64,000 bases of DNA from an uncultured beta proteobacterium (GTDB taxonomy: Bacteria; Pseudomonadota; Gammaproteobacteria; Burkholderiales; Burkholderiaceae_C): positions 62,001 to 126,000 of the forward strand of contig CAIMZI010000037.1 in NCBI GenBank assembly GCA_903845935.1. The letters are read 5' to 3'. The translations under genes were made by a program, and so were the position numbers. A model generated the notes under the pieces. The model was given only the letters and a program-made list of their open reading frames with translations, was not told the DNA's origin and did no database searches. Shown here in pieces: positions 7,969 to 16,843 of the stretch; position 1 is the first letter of the stretch, and each line of letters starts with the position of its first letter.

Positions 7969-9693
7969 TCAATGCGAGTCGCGCGGGATGCCGGCACCGC
8001 TGCCGCCCACCAGAAAGTCGAGGTCGGCGCCGAGGTGCGCCTGCTGCACGGTTTCCACATACAGCTTCTGGTAGCCACGCTTGGGCGCTTCGGGTGCCAC
8101 CCACAGCTTGCGGCGCTCGGCCAGCACTTCGTCGCTCACCTCCAGATGCAGGCGCCGGCCTGCAACGTCGAGTTCAATCATGTCGCCGTTCTGCACCAGC
8201 GCCAGCGTGCCACCGGCCGCTGCTTCGGGCGAGGTGTGCAAGACCACGGTGCCGTAGGCGGTGCCGCTCATGCGGCCGTCGCTGATGCGCACCATGTCGG
8301 TAATGCCTTTTTTCAGCACCTTGGGCGGCAGCGGCATATTGCCCACCTCGGCCATGCCGGGGTAGCCGCGCGGGCCGCAGTTCTTCAGCACCATGACGCA
8401 GTTCTCGTCCACGTCCAGATCGTCGCTGTCGATGCGCGCATGCAGGTCTTCGATGTTCTCAAACACCACGGCGCGGCCGCGGTGCTGCAACAAATGGGCG
8501 GACGCGGCGGAGGGCTTGATCACCGCTCCATTGGGTGCCAAGTTGCCGCGCAGCACGGCAATGCCGGCGTCCTTCATGAAGGGTTCTTCCGGCGTTTTGA
8601 TGACTTCGCGGTTGTAGCAGGGGGCCTGGGCAATGTTCTCGCCAATGGTCTTGCCGTTGGCCGTCAGGCTTTCCAGATGCAGCAGGTTCTGGATCTCGCG
8701 CATCACGGCAGGCAGACCACCGGCGTAGTAAAAGTCTTCCATCAGGAACTTGCCCGAGGGCTGCAGGTTCAACAGGCAGGGCACCTGCGCGCCGAGCTTG
8801 TCCCAGTCTTCCAGGTTCAGCTTGATGCCCATGCGCCCTGCGATCGCAATCAGGTGAATCACCGCATTGGTGGAGCCGCCGATGGCCGCGTTGGTGCGGA
8901 TGGCGTTCTCGAAGGCGTCGCGGGTCAGGATCTGCGACATCTTGATGTCCTGCTCCACCATCTCCACAATCCGGCGTCCGCTCATTTGCGCCAGGCGATT
9001 GCGCCGCGTGTCGGCGGCGGGAATCGCGGCATTCTCGGGCAGGGACATGCCCAACGCTTCGACCATGCTGGCCATGGTGCTGGCTGTGCCCATGGTCATG
9101 CAACTGCCCTTGGAGCGGTGCATGTCGGACTCGGCGGCGGTGAAGTCGGCTTGCGTCATCTCACCGGCGCGTACCATTTCCGACATCTGCCAGACGCCGG
9201 TGCCGGAACCTATGTCCTTGCCACGGAACTTGCCGTTAAGCATGGGGCCGCCGGAAATGCCGATGGTTGGCAGGTCGCAACTTGCCGCACCCATCAAGAG
9301 CGAGGGCGTGGTCTTGTCGCAGCCCATGAGCAGCACCACGCCGTCGATCGGGTTGCCGCGGATGCTCTCCTCCACGTCCATGCTGGCCAGGTTGCGAAAC
9401 AGCATCGCAGTCGGGCGCAGTTGCGTCTCACCCAGCGACATCACCGGGAACTCCAGCGGGAAGCCGCCTGCCTCGTAGACGCCGCGCTTGACAAACTCGG
9501 CCAGCTCCCGGAAGTGCCCGTTGCAGGGGGTCAGCTCGCTCCAGGTGTTGCAGATGCCGATGACCGGGCGGCCGTCCAGCTCGTCGTGCGGATAGCCCTG
9601 GTTCTTGATCCAGCTGCGGTGCACAAAGCCGTCCTTGTCGTTGCGGCCAAACCAGGCCTGGCTGCGGCGGAAAGGGTATTTTTTGGATTCCAT
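7969..9693 (-). CDS. xylD: IlvD/EDD family pentonate (D-xylonate or L-arabonate) dehydratase
   Basis: This 574-residue protein belongs to the IlvD/Edd iron-sulfur dehydratases. Candidate cluster cysteines sit in GICNTWSELTPCNGHF, MGCDKTTPSLLMGA and KGSCMTMGTAST; the subclass with CNTWSELTPCN acts on pentonates rather than dihydroxy-isovalerate. The product 2-keto-3-deoxy-pentonate feeds the next gene products. ATG 9693 starts MESKKYPFRRSQAWFG, the usual beginning of the pentonate group. It diverges from the xylose dehydrogenase gene at 9845, so the oxidative pathway is split around one promoter region. D-xylonate versus L-arabonate specificity is unresolved; many members accept both. Confidence 0.88.
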   Translation of the reverse strand: MESKKYPFRRSQAWFGRNDKDGFVHRSWIKNQGYPHDELDGRPVIGICNTWSELTPCNGHFRELAEFVKRGVYEAGGFPLEFPVMSLGETQLRPTAMLFRNLASMDVEESIRGNPIDGVVLLMGCDKTTPSLLMGAASCDLPTIGISGGPMLNGKFRGKDIGSGTGVWQMSEMVRAGEMTQADFTAAESDMHRSKGSCMTMGTASTMASMVEALGMSLPENAAIPAADTRRNRLAQMSGRRIVEMVEQDIKMSQILTRDAFENAIRTNAAIGGSTNAVIHLIAIAGRMGIKLNLEDWDKLGAQVPCLLNLQPSGKFLMEDFYYAGGLPAVMREIQNLLHLESLTANGKTIGENIAQAPCYNREVIKTPEEPFMKDAGIAVLRGNLAPNGAVIKPSAASAHLLQHRGRAVVFENIEDLHARIDSDDLDVDENCVMVLKNCGPRGYPGMAEVGNMPLPPKVLKKGITDMVRISDGRMSGTAYGTVVLHTSPEAAAGGTLALVQNGDMIELDVAGRRLHLEVSDEVLAERRKLWVAPEAPKRGYQKLYVETVQQAHLGADLDFLVGGSGAGIPRDSH

Positions 9694-9780
9694 GGTGTCG
9701 TCCTCGTAAATGTTTTTTGTAGAGCGGTGAGCCTTCGCGACCACTTCGCTCTTGACAAAAGGCATCCTAGCAAGGCACAT

Positions 9781-9804
9781 TGATAAAGGAAAATCAAGTT
9801 ATCA
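9781..9804. promoter_or_regulatory. Dyad in divergent xylD/xylB promoter region
   Basis: TGATAA (9781-9786) and TTATCA (9799-9804) form a 6-bp inverted repeat with a 12-bp spacer in the 151-bp region between the pentonate dehydratase and xylose dehydrogenase genes. The right half reads TTATCAGTG; the xylF promoter at 14073-14081 has TTATCAATG, so both may be read by the same regulator, perhaps the LysR protein encoded at 13047. Confidence 0.4.
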
Positions 9805-9844
9805 GTGTTTGACATATACAAATTGCAATAGATCAGGAATTCGC

Positions 9845-10633
9845 ATGGCATCCCTATCCCCCATCTCCACCAAACTCGCCCATTACCCCAGCCTGCAAGG
9901 CCAGCGCGTCTTCATCACCGGCGGTGGCACCGGTATTGGCGCGGCCATGGTCGAGGCCTTTGCCCAGCAGGGCGCACAGGTCGCCTTCGTCGACTTTGCT
10001 GAGGCCGAGAGCCTGGCCTTGGTGGAAAAAATTTCCGCTGCTGGTCATCCCAAACCCTGGTTCTGCCATTGCGATGTGCGCGATGTGCCGGCGCTGCAAA
10101 AGGCCGTGGCGGACGCCACCGCCGCCTTGGGCGACTTCTCCACCCTCATCAACAACGTGGCGCGCGACGACCGCCACACGCTGGAATCGGTCACGCCCGA
10201 ATACTGGGAAGATCGCATGGCAGTGAACCAGCGCCCGGCCTTCTTCGCCATCCAGGCCATCGTTCCCGGCATGAAGCGTCTGGGCTTTGGTTCCATCATC
10301 AACTTCGGCTCTACCGGATGGCAGACCAAGGGCAGCACCTACCCCTGCTACGCCATCGCCAAGTCTGCCGTCAACGGTCTGACTCGCGGCCTGGCCGGCA
10401 GCCTGGGGCAGGACCGCATCCGCGTGAACACCATCTCGCCGGGCTGGGTGATGACCGAGCGCCAGATCACGATGTGGCTCAACGAGGAAGGCGAGCGCGA
10501 AATCAAACGCAACCAGTGCCTGCCCGACAAACTGCAGCCTTCGGATGTGGCGCGCATGGCGCTGTTTCTGGCCTCCGACGACGGTGCCATGTGCACCGCG
10601 CAGGAGTTCAAGGTGGATGCGGGCTGGAACTAG
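9845..10633 (+). CDS. xylB: SDR-family D-xylose 1-dehydrogenase (Caulobacter XylB type)
   Basis: This 262-residue short-chain dehydrogenase has the NAD-binding motif ITGGGTGIGA, a catalytic YAIAK (Tyr-x3-Lys) and a preceding INFGS serine. It shares several family-specific stretches with Caulobacter D-xylose dehydrogenase: YPSLQGQRV at the front, NNVARDDRH after the third strand, and a C-terminal DAGWN. That enzyme oxidises D-xylose to xylonolactone with NAD as the first step of the Weimberg route. The divergent pentonate dehydratase gene supports the assignment. The symbol follows Caulobacter use and does not mean xylulokinase. No lactonase gene is seen in the window. Confidence 0.85.
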   Translation: MASLSPISTKLAHYPSLQGQRVFITGGGTGIGAAMVEAFAQQGAQVAFVDFAEAESLALVEKISAAGHPKPWFCHCDVRDVPALQKAVADATAALGDFSTLINNVARDDRHTLESVTPEYWEDRMAVNQRPAFFAIQAIVPGMKRLGFGSIINFGSTGWQTKGSTYPCYAIAKSAVNGLTRGLAGSLGQDRIRVNTISPGWVMTERQITMWLNEEGEREIKRNQCLPDKLQPSDVARMALFLASDDGAMCTAQEFKVDAGWN

Positions 10634-10748
10634 CGCGCAGGCCGGGCACATCCCATGGGTGGCGACCAAGGATGGTTGGGCGCCCGGCGCTGGTCTGACT
10701 CAACACGGCATGCTTCGCAAGCGGCCATGCAGGCTGTAAAAGCTTGCA

Positions 10749-10967
10749 TCAAAGCCTGTGTTCCACAACCCCCAGAGCATCCAGCTTTCTGGCAAATGAG
10801 TCCCGGCGTTTTGCTGCCTTTGCAGCCGTTTCGATGGCCACCTGAATCGCCTTGGGCCCCTTTTTTGCAACCACTTGAATCAACCCGGATTTGTGGGCGG
10901 CATCTGCCTGCGCCCTCCTGAAGCAGGCAATCAGTTCAGCATGGGCATGGGCAAGGGATGGATTCAC
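10749..10967 (-). CDS. Small hypothetical protein
   Basis: A 72-residue frame starts at GTG 10967, preceded by an AAAGAGGT ribosome-binding site at good spacing. The sequence is Ala- and Lys-rich (KKGPKAIQVAIETAAKAAKRR) and predicted helical, with no signal peptide or known domain that I recognise. It diverges from the thioredoxin-like gene 50 bases away. The good ribosome-binding site is the main reason to keep it; function is unknown. Confidence 0.5.
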   Translation of the reverse strand: MNPSLAHAHAELIACFRRAQADAAHKSGLIQVVAKKGPKAIQVAIETAAKAAKRRDSFARKLDALGVVEHRL

Positions 10968-11017
10968 GGGGACCTCTTTGTCTAAAGCGCCATTTTCACC
11001 TGCGCCACAATCCGGGC

Positions 11018-11344
11018 ATGCATACGCCCACACCCTACCTCAGCGCAACCGAGGCCCCTGCGCGGGCCGCGGTGGATGCCCTGCCGGGCTTGACCCTGCT
11101 CGAATTCGGCACCAGCTGGTGCGGCCATTGCCGCGCCGCCCAGCCCGCACTGACCGGGGTGCTTTCACAGCACCCGCAGTGGCGCCACGTCAAGGTGGAG
11201 GATGGACAGGGTCGCCCGCTGGGGCGCAGCTACCGCGTCAAGCTCTGGCCCACACTGGTGCTGCTGCGTGACGGCCAGGAAGTAGCGCGCCTGGTGCGCC
11301 CTATGCATGCCGCCGACATTTCCGCCGTACTGAACCTCGCGTGA
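11018..11344 (+). CDS. Thioredoxin-family protein
   Basis: This 108-residue protein has a single thioredoxin fold with the redox motif SWCGHC and the cis-proline region KLWPTLVLLRDGQEVARL. It has no signal peptide, so it should act in the cytoplasm. Standard thioredoxins use CGPC; CGHC is the more oxidising disulfide-isomerase type, so it may have a special partner. It is cut off from the GAPDH gene by a 240-bp gap and has no clear operon partner. Confidence 0.85.
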   Translation: MHTPTPYLSATEAPARAAVDALPGLTLLEFGTSWCGHCRAAQPALTGVLSQHPQWRHVKVEDGQGRPLGRSYRVKLWPTLVLLRDGQEVARLVRPMHAADISAVLNLA

Positions 11345-11584
11345 CAAGCGCCGCTGTGGCGTTGCTGCTGTCACAGATCCAAGCTGCGCTGTGCCCGCTC
11401 GCGGCCCGAAACCGTACGTATCTTTTAACCTGCCCCTGTCGGGCGTAGCGCTTAGCGGGACCATTGTGCGGCCTTCAATCGCGGTGCCGCGATCCTGCTT
11501 CGGGGCAAGCTCACAGTAAGACCCCAGCCCTAAAATATTTTTGGTTTTGGGGTTGGCTTATATATCAATGAAGGCGGAAAAAGA

Positions 11585-13030
11585 ATGAGCAAAGAACAGG
11601 AAGATCAGCTTTTACAGGCCTATATCCAGCGCCAGGAGTTGGCCGAACAGATGCTGCCGATGATCGGCCGCTTGTATCGCAACAACGGCATCCTGATGCG
11701 TGTTTACGGGCGGGCCATTAACAACGTAACCACCGTTGACATCCTCAAGACGCACCGTTTTGCGCGTCAGTACACCGGTGAAGAGCTGTCCATTCAACAC
11801 AGCTTCCAGCTCGTTGAGGCCATGGAAGCCCTGCAACTGGCCCCGGCAAAAATTGACCTGGGACGCCTCACGAACCAATGGCGCGCTGCGGGCAACGGCG
11901 TATCTGCCGCTGATTTTCTGCGTGCGGAGTTGGCGCCTATCGCAGGCCACCACGACCCCCTGCTCCATGCGCCGCGCGACATTGTTCTGTACGGATTCGG
12001 ACGCATAGGCCGCTTGCTGGCGCGCCTGTTGATCGAGCGCACCGGCAAAGGCAACAAGATGCGCCTGCGCGCCATTGTGGTCCGCAAGGGCAAGGGCAAC
12101 GACCTGGACAAGCGCGCTGCCCTGTTGCGTCGGGATTCCGTGCACGGCCCGTTCAACGGCTCGATTGTTGTGGATGCCGAGAACTGCGGCATCATCGCCA
12201 ACGGTGTTTTCATCAAGGTGATTTACGGCGAAGGTCCGGACAAGATCGACTACACGGCGCTCGGCATCAGCAATGCCATCGTGATTGACAACACCGGTTC
12301 CTGGCGCGATGAGGCGGGCCTGTCACTGCACCTGCAAAGCCCGGGCGTATCCCGGGTTCTGCTGACCGCGCCGGGCAAAGGCGCGCTCAAGAACATCGTG
12401 TACGGCATCAACAGCGGCGACCTTTTGGATGAGGACAAAATCGTCACCGCCGCCAGTTGCACCACCAACGCCATCGTGCCGGTGCTCAAGGCATTGAACG
12501 ACAAGTTCGGCATTGAGCACGGCCATGTGGAGACGGTGCATTCCTACACCAACGATCAAAATTTGATCGATAACTACCACAGCGCGGATCGCCGTGGCCG
12601 TAGCGCGCCGCTCAACATGGTGATTACCGAGACCGGTGCCGCCAAGGCCGTTGCCAAGGCGTTGCCGGAACTCGCAGGCAAGCTCACCGGCAACTCCATT
12701 CGCGTGCCTACGCCGAACGTGAGCATGGCCATCCTGAACCTGACCTTGGGGCTGGAGACCACCAAGGAAGAGATCAACGCCCACTTGCGTGGCTGCGCCT
12801 TGAGCCCCGAGTTCCAGGAACAGATTGACTACAGCACCTCGACTGAAATCGTTTCAAGCGACCTGGTTGGTTCGCGCCACGCCGGTGTAGTGGACTCGCA
12901 AGCCACCATCGCCAACGGCCGCAATGTCGTGCTGTACGTCTGGTACGACAACGAATTCGGTTACAGCTGCCAGGTGGTGCGCCTTGCGCAACAGATGGCA
13001 GGAATTCAATTCGCGTCCTTCCCGGCGTAA
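11585..13030 (+). CDS. gap: Long-form glyceraldehyde-3-phosphate dehydrogenase
   Basis: This 481-residue protein has a canonical GAPDH core starting at about residue 130 (DIVLYGFGRIGRLLARLL), the nucleophile in AASCTTNAIVPV and a C-terminal WYDNEFGYSCQVVRLA. The first 130 residues are a helical extension found in the long GAPDH class known from pseudomonads and other proteobacteria, where it is thought to favour gluconeogenesis. It oxidises or forms glyceraldehyde 3-phosphate with NAD(P). It stands alone; the 240 bp before it, from 11345, hold its presumed promoter and nothing else I can identify. It converges on the LysR gene with a 16-base gap. Confidence 0.93.
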   Translation: MSKEQEDQLLQAYIQRQELAEQMLPMIGRLYRNNGILMRVYGRAINNVTTVDILKTHRFARQYTGEELSIQHSFQLVEAMEALQLAPAKIDLGRLTNQWRAAGNGVSAADFLRAELAPIAGHHDPLLHAPRDIVLYGFGRIGRLLARLLIERTGKGNKMRLRAIVVRKGKGNDLDKRAALLRRDSVHGPFNGSIVVDAENCGIIANGVFIKVIYGEGPDKIDYTALGISNAIVIDNTGSWRDEAGLSLHLQSPGVSRVLLTAPGKGALKNIVYGINSGDLLDEDKIVTAASCTTNAIVPVLKALNDKFGIEHGHVETVHSYTNDQNLIDNYHSADRRGRSAPLNMVITETGAAKAVAKALPELAGKLTGNSIRVPTPNVSMAILNLTLGLETTKEEINAHLRGCALSPEFQEQIDYSTSTEIVSSDLVGSRHAGVVDSQATIANGRNVVLYVWYDNEFGYSCQVVRLAQQMAGIQFASFPA

Positions 13031-13046
13031 CGCAAGCGGTAGCCGA

Positions 13047-14015
13047 TCACGGGGCTGCTGTGCTTGCGCCCGGCAGCCCATAGACCTCCTGCGCCGTCGC
13101 CCGTATCGCCCGCAGCATCACCTCGGCCGCCGGCGACAGCAGGCGGTCGCGCCGGGTGATGATGCCGAAGGCCTCCATCTGGCAGGGCAGGGCTATGGGC
13201 AGTATGGCCATCAGGCCGTGCTCTTCGTAGTAGCGTGCCACGTCGGTGGCCAGCACGCTGAGCATGTCGCTCTTTTGCAGCATCTTGGTGGTGAACAGCA
13301 GGGCACCGGTCTCGATCAGATTCACCGGCGCGCGCAGGCCGATTTCCTGGAACATCAGCTCAAAGCGGTGCCGCAGCACGCTGCCTGCGGGCGGCACAAT
13401 CCAGCCGGCTTCGGCCATGTCGATCAGCGTCAGGCCGGTGGCGTTCAGCAGCGGGTGGCCCGGGCGCGCCACCACGCTGATGGGTTCCTCGGTCAGCACC
13501 TCGTAGCGCAGATCGCTTTTGTCATGCTGGGCAAAAAGGCGCGCAACCAGAATGTCCAGCTTGTTCTGGCTGAGCTTTTCGATCAGCACATCGCTGGTCT
13601 CGATCTGCAGCGACACGCGCAAATCCGGGTGGTCGGCCTTGACCCTTTGCACCGCCTCGGGCAGCAGCACCAGCCCCGGTGAGGTAATAGCGCCTATGCT
13701 GACCTGGCCGAACTGTCCGGTCTTGGCCGCCTGCAACTCGTCATGCGCCTGATTCAGTGATGCGAGGGCGACCCGCGCATGGCGGATCATGGTCTCGCCG
13801 TACCAGGTGGGGCGCATGCCGCGCGGCAGGCGCTCGAACAGCGACACCTCCAGCACGTCCTCCAGATCCTTCAGGAGCTTGCTGGCAGCCGGTTGGCTCA
13901 TGCTCAGCACCTGGGCGGCACGGTGGATGTTGCCCTCCTCGGCCAGCGCCACCAGCAGTAGCAGCTGGCGGGTCTTGAGCCGGGCTCGGATAAACCAGTG
14001 GTTGTAGTTGATCAA
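13047..14015 (-). CDS. LysR-family regulator, GbpR-like
   Basis: This 322-residue LysR regulator has the N-terminal winged HTH (LKTRQLLLLVALAEEGNIHRAAQVLSMS region, residues about 13-75) and a C-terminal periplasmic-binding-like effector domain. The opening WFIRARLKTRQ matches the GbpR subgroup that controls sugar uptake in agrobacteria and relatives. It diverges from xylF over a 131-bp region with two dyads, so it probably controls the transporter and perhaps the Weimberg genes. The start is a TTG at 14015, because no ATG precedes the HTH. A palindrome GGTAATTACC sits next to the start and may be an autoregulatory site. Confidence 0.9.
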   Translation of the reverse strand: MINYNHWFIRARLKTRQLLLLVALAEEGNIHRAAQVLSMSQPAASKLLKDLEDVLEVSLFERLPRGMRPTWYGETMIRHARVALASLNQAHDELQAAKTGQFGQVSIGAITSPGLVLLPEAVQRVKADHPDLRVSLQIETSDVLIEKLSQNKLDILVARLFAQHDKSDLRYEVLTEEPISVVARPGHPLLNATGLTLIDMAEAGWIVPPAGSVLRHRFELMFQEIGLRAPVNLIETGALLFTTKMLQKSDMLSVLATDVARYYEEHGLMAILPIALPCQMEAFGIITRRDRLLSPAAEVMLRAIRATAQEVYGLPGASTAAP

Positions 14016-14016
14016 G

Positions 14017-14074
14017 GGTAATTACCAATCTGCGTTTTGCTATCTAAAGTGCCTTAATCTCGATTGGAAGATTA
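14017..14074. promoter_or_regulatory. Candidate LysR operator region between lysR and xylF
   Basis: Two perfect dyads lie in the 131-bp divergent region: GGTAATTACC (14017-14026) and TAATCT-N8-AGATTA (14055-14074). The second fits the T-N11-A spacing family of LysR operators and ends in TTATCAATG, shared with the xylB/xylD region. These are the likely targets of the adjacent regulator. Confidence 0.5.
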
Positions 14075-14146
14075 TCAATGGTCTTCATATGATGCAGCAT
14101 CTTTGGCCGCCCGGCAAAGAACATCCAAACAATCAGGAGACATTCA

Positions 14147-15223
14147 GTGAACGCACGTAGATACACCCTCAAAGCATTGGCCGCTGGTCTGGCACTCGGT
14201 TTTTCGCTTATCGCACCCGTGGCGCAGGCACAGGACAAGGGCACCGTGGGCGTTGCCATGCCCACCAAGACCTCCACCCGCTGGGTCAACGATGGCAACA
14301 GCATGGTTGCCGCCCTAGCCGCCAAGGGCTACAAGGCCGATCTGCAGTACGCCGACGACGACATCCCCAACCAGTTGGCCCAGATCGAGAACATGATCAC
14401 CAAGGGCGTGAAGGTTCTGGTGATTGCCTCCATCGATGGCAGCACACTCTCCAACGCGCTGCAAAAAGCCGCCGACAAGGGCATCAAGGTCGTGGCCTAT
14501 GACCGCCTGATCGTGGGCAGCAAGAACGTCGATTACTACACCACCTTTGATAACTTCCAGGTCGGCGTGCTGCAAGCCCAGTCACTGGAAAAAGCGCTCG
14601 GCCTGAAAGAAGGCAAGGGTCCGTTCAATATCGAATTGTTCGGAGGCTCGGCGGATGACAACAACGCCTTCTTCTTCTACGACGGCGCCATGTCCGTGCT
14701 TCAGCCCTACATCGACAAGGGCAAACTGGTTGTTCAAAGCAAGCAGGTCGGTATGACCAAGGTTTCCACCCTGCGTTGGGATGGTGCCGTGGCCCAGGCC
14801 CGCATGGACAATCTGCTGAGCGCCTACTACGGCAACAAGCGCGTGGACGCGGTGCTGTCGCCCTACGATGGCCTGAGCATCGGTATTCTGTCCTCGCTCA
14901 AGGGCGTGGGCTACGGTTCACCCAAGCAGCCTTTCCCCTTCGTGAGCGGACAGGATGCGGAAGTGCCTTCGGTGAAGTCCATCATCCGCAAGGAACAGTA
15001 CTCCACCATCTTCAAGGACACCCGCGAACTGGCCAAGGTCACGGCCAATCTGGTGGACGCAGTGCTCTCCGGCAAGACACCCGAGATCAACGATACCAAG
15101 ACCTACAACAACAAGGTCAAGGTCGTGCCCTCTTACCTGCTCAAGCCCGTACCGGTGGATCTCTCCAACTACAAGGCAGTCCTGATCGGCAGCGGCTACA
15201 TCAAGGAAGAACAGCTCAAGTAA
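14147..15223 (+). CDS. xylF: D-xylose ABC transporter periplasmic binding protein
   Basis: This 358-residue protein has a Sec signal peptide (residues 1-28, cleavage after AQA) and a type I periplasmic-binding fold. Its segments [27 protein letters not shown] and [21 protein letters not shown] match XylF. It captures sugar, most likely D-xylose, for the membrane complex encoded by the next two genes. The start is GTG 14147 with a good AGGAG site. A strong hairpin follows the gene, so the binding protein is probably made in excess over XylG and XylH. Confidence 0.93.
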   Translation: MNARRYTLKALAAGLALGFSLIAPVAQAQDKGTVGVAMPTKTSTRWVNDGNSMVAALAAKGYKADLQYADDDIPNQLAQIENMITKGVKVLVIASIDGSTLSNALQKAADKGIKVVAYDRLIVGSKNVDYYTTFDNFQVGVLQAQSLEKALGLKEGKGPFNIELFGGSADDNNAFFFYDGAMSVLQPYIDKGKLVVQSKQVGMTKVSTLRWDGAVAQARMDNLLSAYYGNKRVDAVLSPYDGLSIGILSSLKGVGYGSPKQPFPFVSGQDAEVPSVKSIIRKEQYSTIFKDTRELAKVTANLVDAVLSGKTPEINDTKTYNNKVKVVPSYLLKPVPVDLSNYKAVLIGSGYIKEEQLK

Positions 15224-15244
15224 TTGCTTATTGGGGCTACAGTC

Positions 15245-15279
15245 AAAGGCCCTGTGCGCAGTTGCACAGGGCCTTTTTT
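15245..15279 (+). terminator. Intercistronic terminator-like hairpin between xylF and xylG
   Basis: A 13-bp perfect stem (15245-15257 with 15264-15276, loop GCAGTT) is followed by six T residues. It lies inside the xylFGH unit, so it likely acts as a partial terminator or 3'-end stabiliser that raises xylF mRNA over the downstream genes. Confidence 0.85.
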
Positions 15280-15308
15280 ATTTCAATAAGCAAAAGGCAG
15301 GCAAGGCC

Positions 15309-16841
15309 ATGGCAGAACCCATTCTTGAAATGCGTGGAATCAAAAAGTCGTTCCACGGCGTGCGCGCTTTAAGCAACGTCAACCTGAGCGTCCAGCCGGG
15401 CGAGATCCACGCCATCGTGGGCGAAAACGGCGCCGGCAAATCGACGCTGATGAAGGTGCTCTCCGGTGTCTATCCGGATGGCGACTTCGAAGGCCAGATC
15501 AAATTTTCAGGTCAGGACTGCCACTTCAAGGGCATTGCCGACAGCGAGCACAAGGGCATCATCATCATCCACCAGGAGCTCGCACTTGTGCCCCTGCTGT
15601 CGATTGCCGAGAACATTTTTCTGGGCAACGAACAGGCCACGGGCGGCATCATCAATTGGACCACCTCGTTTGTGAAGACGCAGGCCCTACTGAAAAAAGT
15701 GGGGTTGAAGGAGTCGCCCAACGCGCTGATCACCAACCTGGGTGTGGGCAAACAACAGCTGATTGAAATCGCCAAGGCCCTGTCCAAGGAAGTCAAACTG
15801 CTGATTTTGGATGAGCCCACCGCCAGCCTGAACGAGACCGATAGCGACGCGCTGATGGAGCTGCTGCTGGAGCTCAAGCGCCAGGGCATTACCTGCATTC
15901 TGATCTCGCACAAGCTTAATGAAATTTCCAAGGTGGCCGACAGCATCACCGTGCTGCGCGATGGCGCAACCGTCGCCTCGCTGGACTGCACCTCAGGCAA
16001 GATCAGCGAAGACACCGTGATCCGCCACATGGTGGGCCGCGAAATGGCCGACCGCTACCCTAAGCGCAGGCCCGACATTGGCGGTAAAGTGTTCGAGGTG
16101 AAAAACTGGAAGGTGCACCACGAGGTGCACCCCGAGCGCGTTGTCATCAAGGGCGTGGACCTGCATGTGAAGCGTGGCGAGATCGTCGGTATTGCCGGAC
16201 TGATGGGCGCCGGACGCACCGAGCTGGCCATGAGCATCTTCGGCAAAACGTACGGACGAGACATCAGCGGTGAAGTATTTTTGCACGGCAAAAAGGTCGA
16301 CACCAGCACGGTGCAAAAAGCCATCAATAACCGCATCGCCTACGTCACCGAAGACCGCAAGGGCTACGGCCTGGTGCTGGACGAAACCATTGCCTGGAAC
16401 ACCACTTTGGCCAATCTGAACGCGGTTTCTACTAACGCCGTGATCGACGAAGGACGTGAGTTCAATGTGGCCGAGGATTACCGCCGCAAACTCAACATCC
16501 GCAGCCCCGATGTGTTTGCGCGCACGGTCAACCTGTCGGGCGGCAACCAACAAAAAGTGGTGCTGGCCAAATGGCTGTTTTCCGACCCCGAGGTGCTGAT
16601 CCTCGACGAGCCGACGCGCGGCATCGACGTCGGCGCAAAGTACGAGATTTACACCATCATTGCGCAGCTGGCAGCCGAGGGCAAGTGCGTGCTGATGATC
16701 TCCAGTGAGATGCCCGAACTCTTGGGCATGTGCGACCGCATCTGCGTTCTCAACGAAGGCAAGTTTGTTGCCGAATTCACGGCCGCCGAGGCCACCCAGG
16801 AAAAAATTATGCGATCTATCGTGACATCAGGAGTGAACTAA
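15309..16841 (+). CDS. xylG: Xylose ABC transporter ATP-binding protein (two ATPase domains)
   Basis: This 510-residue protein contains two ABC ATPase halves, as sugar importers of the CUT2 class do. Walker [10 protein letters not shown] and Walker [12 protein letters not shown] mark the first half; the second has GLMGAGRTE in place of a standard Walker A, plus [15 protein letters not shown] and [16 protein letters not shown]. Degeneracy of the second site is normal in this class. Length matches XylG (about 513). ATG 15309 follows an AGGCAAGG site. The stop lies two bases before the xylH start, so translation is probably coupled. Confidence 0.93.
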   Translation: MAEPILEMRGIKKSFHGVRALSNVNLSVQPGEIHAIVGENGAGKSTLMKVLSGVYPDGDFEGQIKFSGQDCHFKGIADSEHKGIIIIHQELALVPLLSIAENIFLGNEQATGGIINWTTSFVKTQALLKKVGLKESPNALITNLGVGKQQLIEIAKALSKEVKLLILDEPTASLNETDSDALMELLLELKRQGITCILISHKLNEISKVADSITVLRDGATVASLDCTSGKISEDTVIRHMVGREMADRYPKRRPDIGGKVFEVKNWKVHHEVHPERVVIKGVDLHVKRGEIVGIAGLMGAGRTELAMSIFGKTYGRDISGEVFLHGKKVDTSTVQKAINNRIAYVTEDRKGYGLVLDETIAWNTTLANLNAVSTNAVIDEGREFNVAEDYRRKLNIRSPDVFARTVNLSGGNQQKVVLAKWLFSDPEVLILDEPTRGIDVGAKYEIYTIIAQLAAEGKCVLMISSEMPELLGMCDRICVLNEGKFVAEFTAAEATQEKIMRSIVTSGVN

Positions 16842-16843
16842 AA

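Noticed and set aside
7876..9783. Plus-strand open frame of 635 codons opposite the pentonate dehydratase
   Set aside because: It is a mirror of the conserved IlvD/EDD gene with low-complexity His/Ala/Gly translation and no start site.
11585..13030. Fusion of an unrelated N-terminal protein to GAPDH
   Set aside because: The 130-residue extension is the normal feature of the long GAPDH class in proteobacteria.
13031..13068. CGCAAGC/GCTTGCG hairpin between gap and the LysR gene
   Set aside because: The loop is long (24 nt), no T tract follows and it overlaps the LysR coding end, so I do not call it a terminator.
16181..16260. Loss of function in the second Walker A of XylG
   Set aside because: A degenerate second site is typical for CUT2 sugar importer ATPases and also occurs in the inositol ATPase here.
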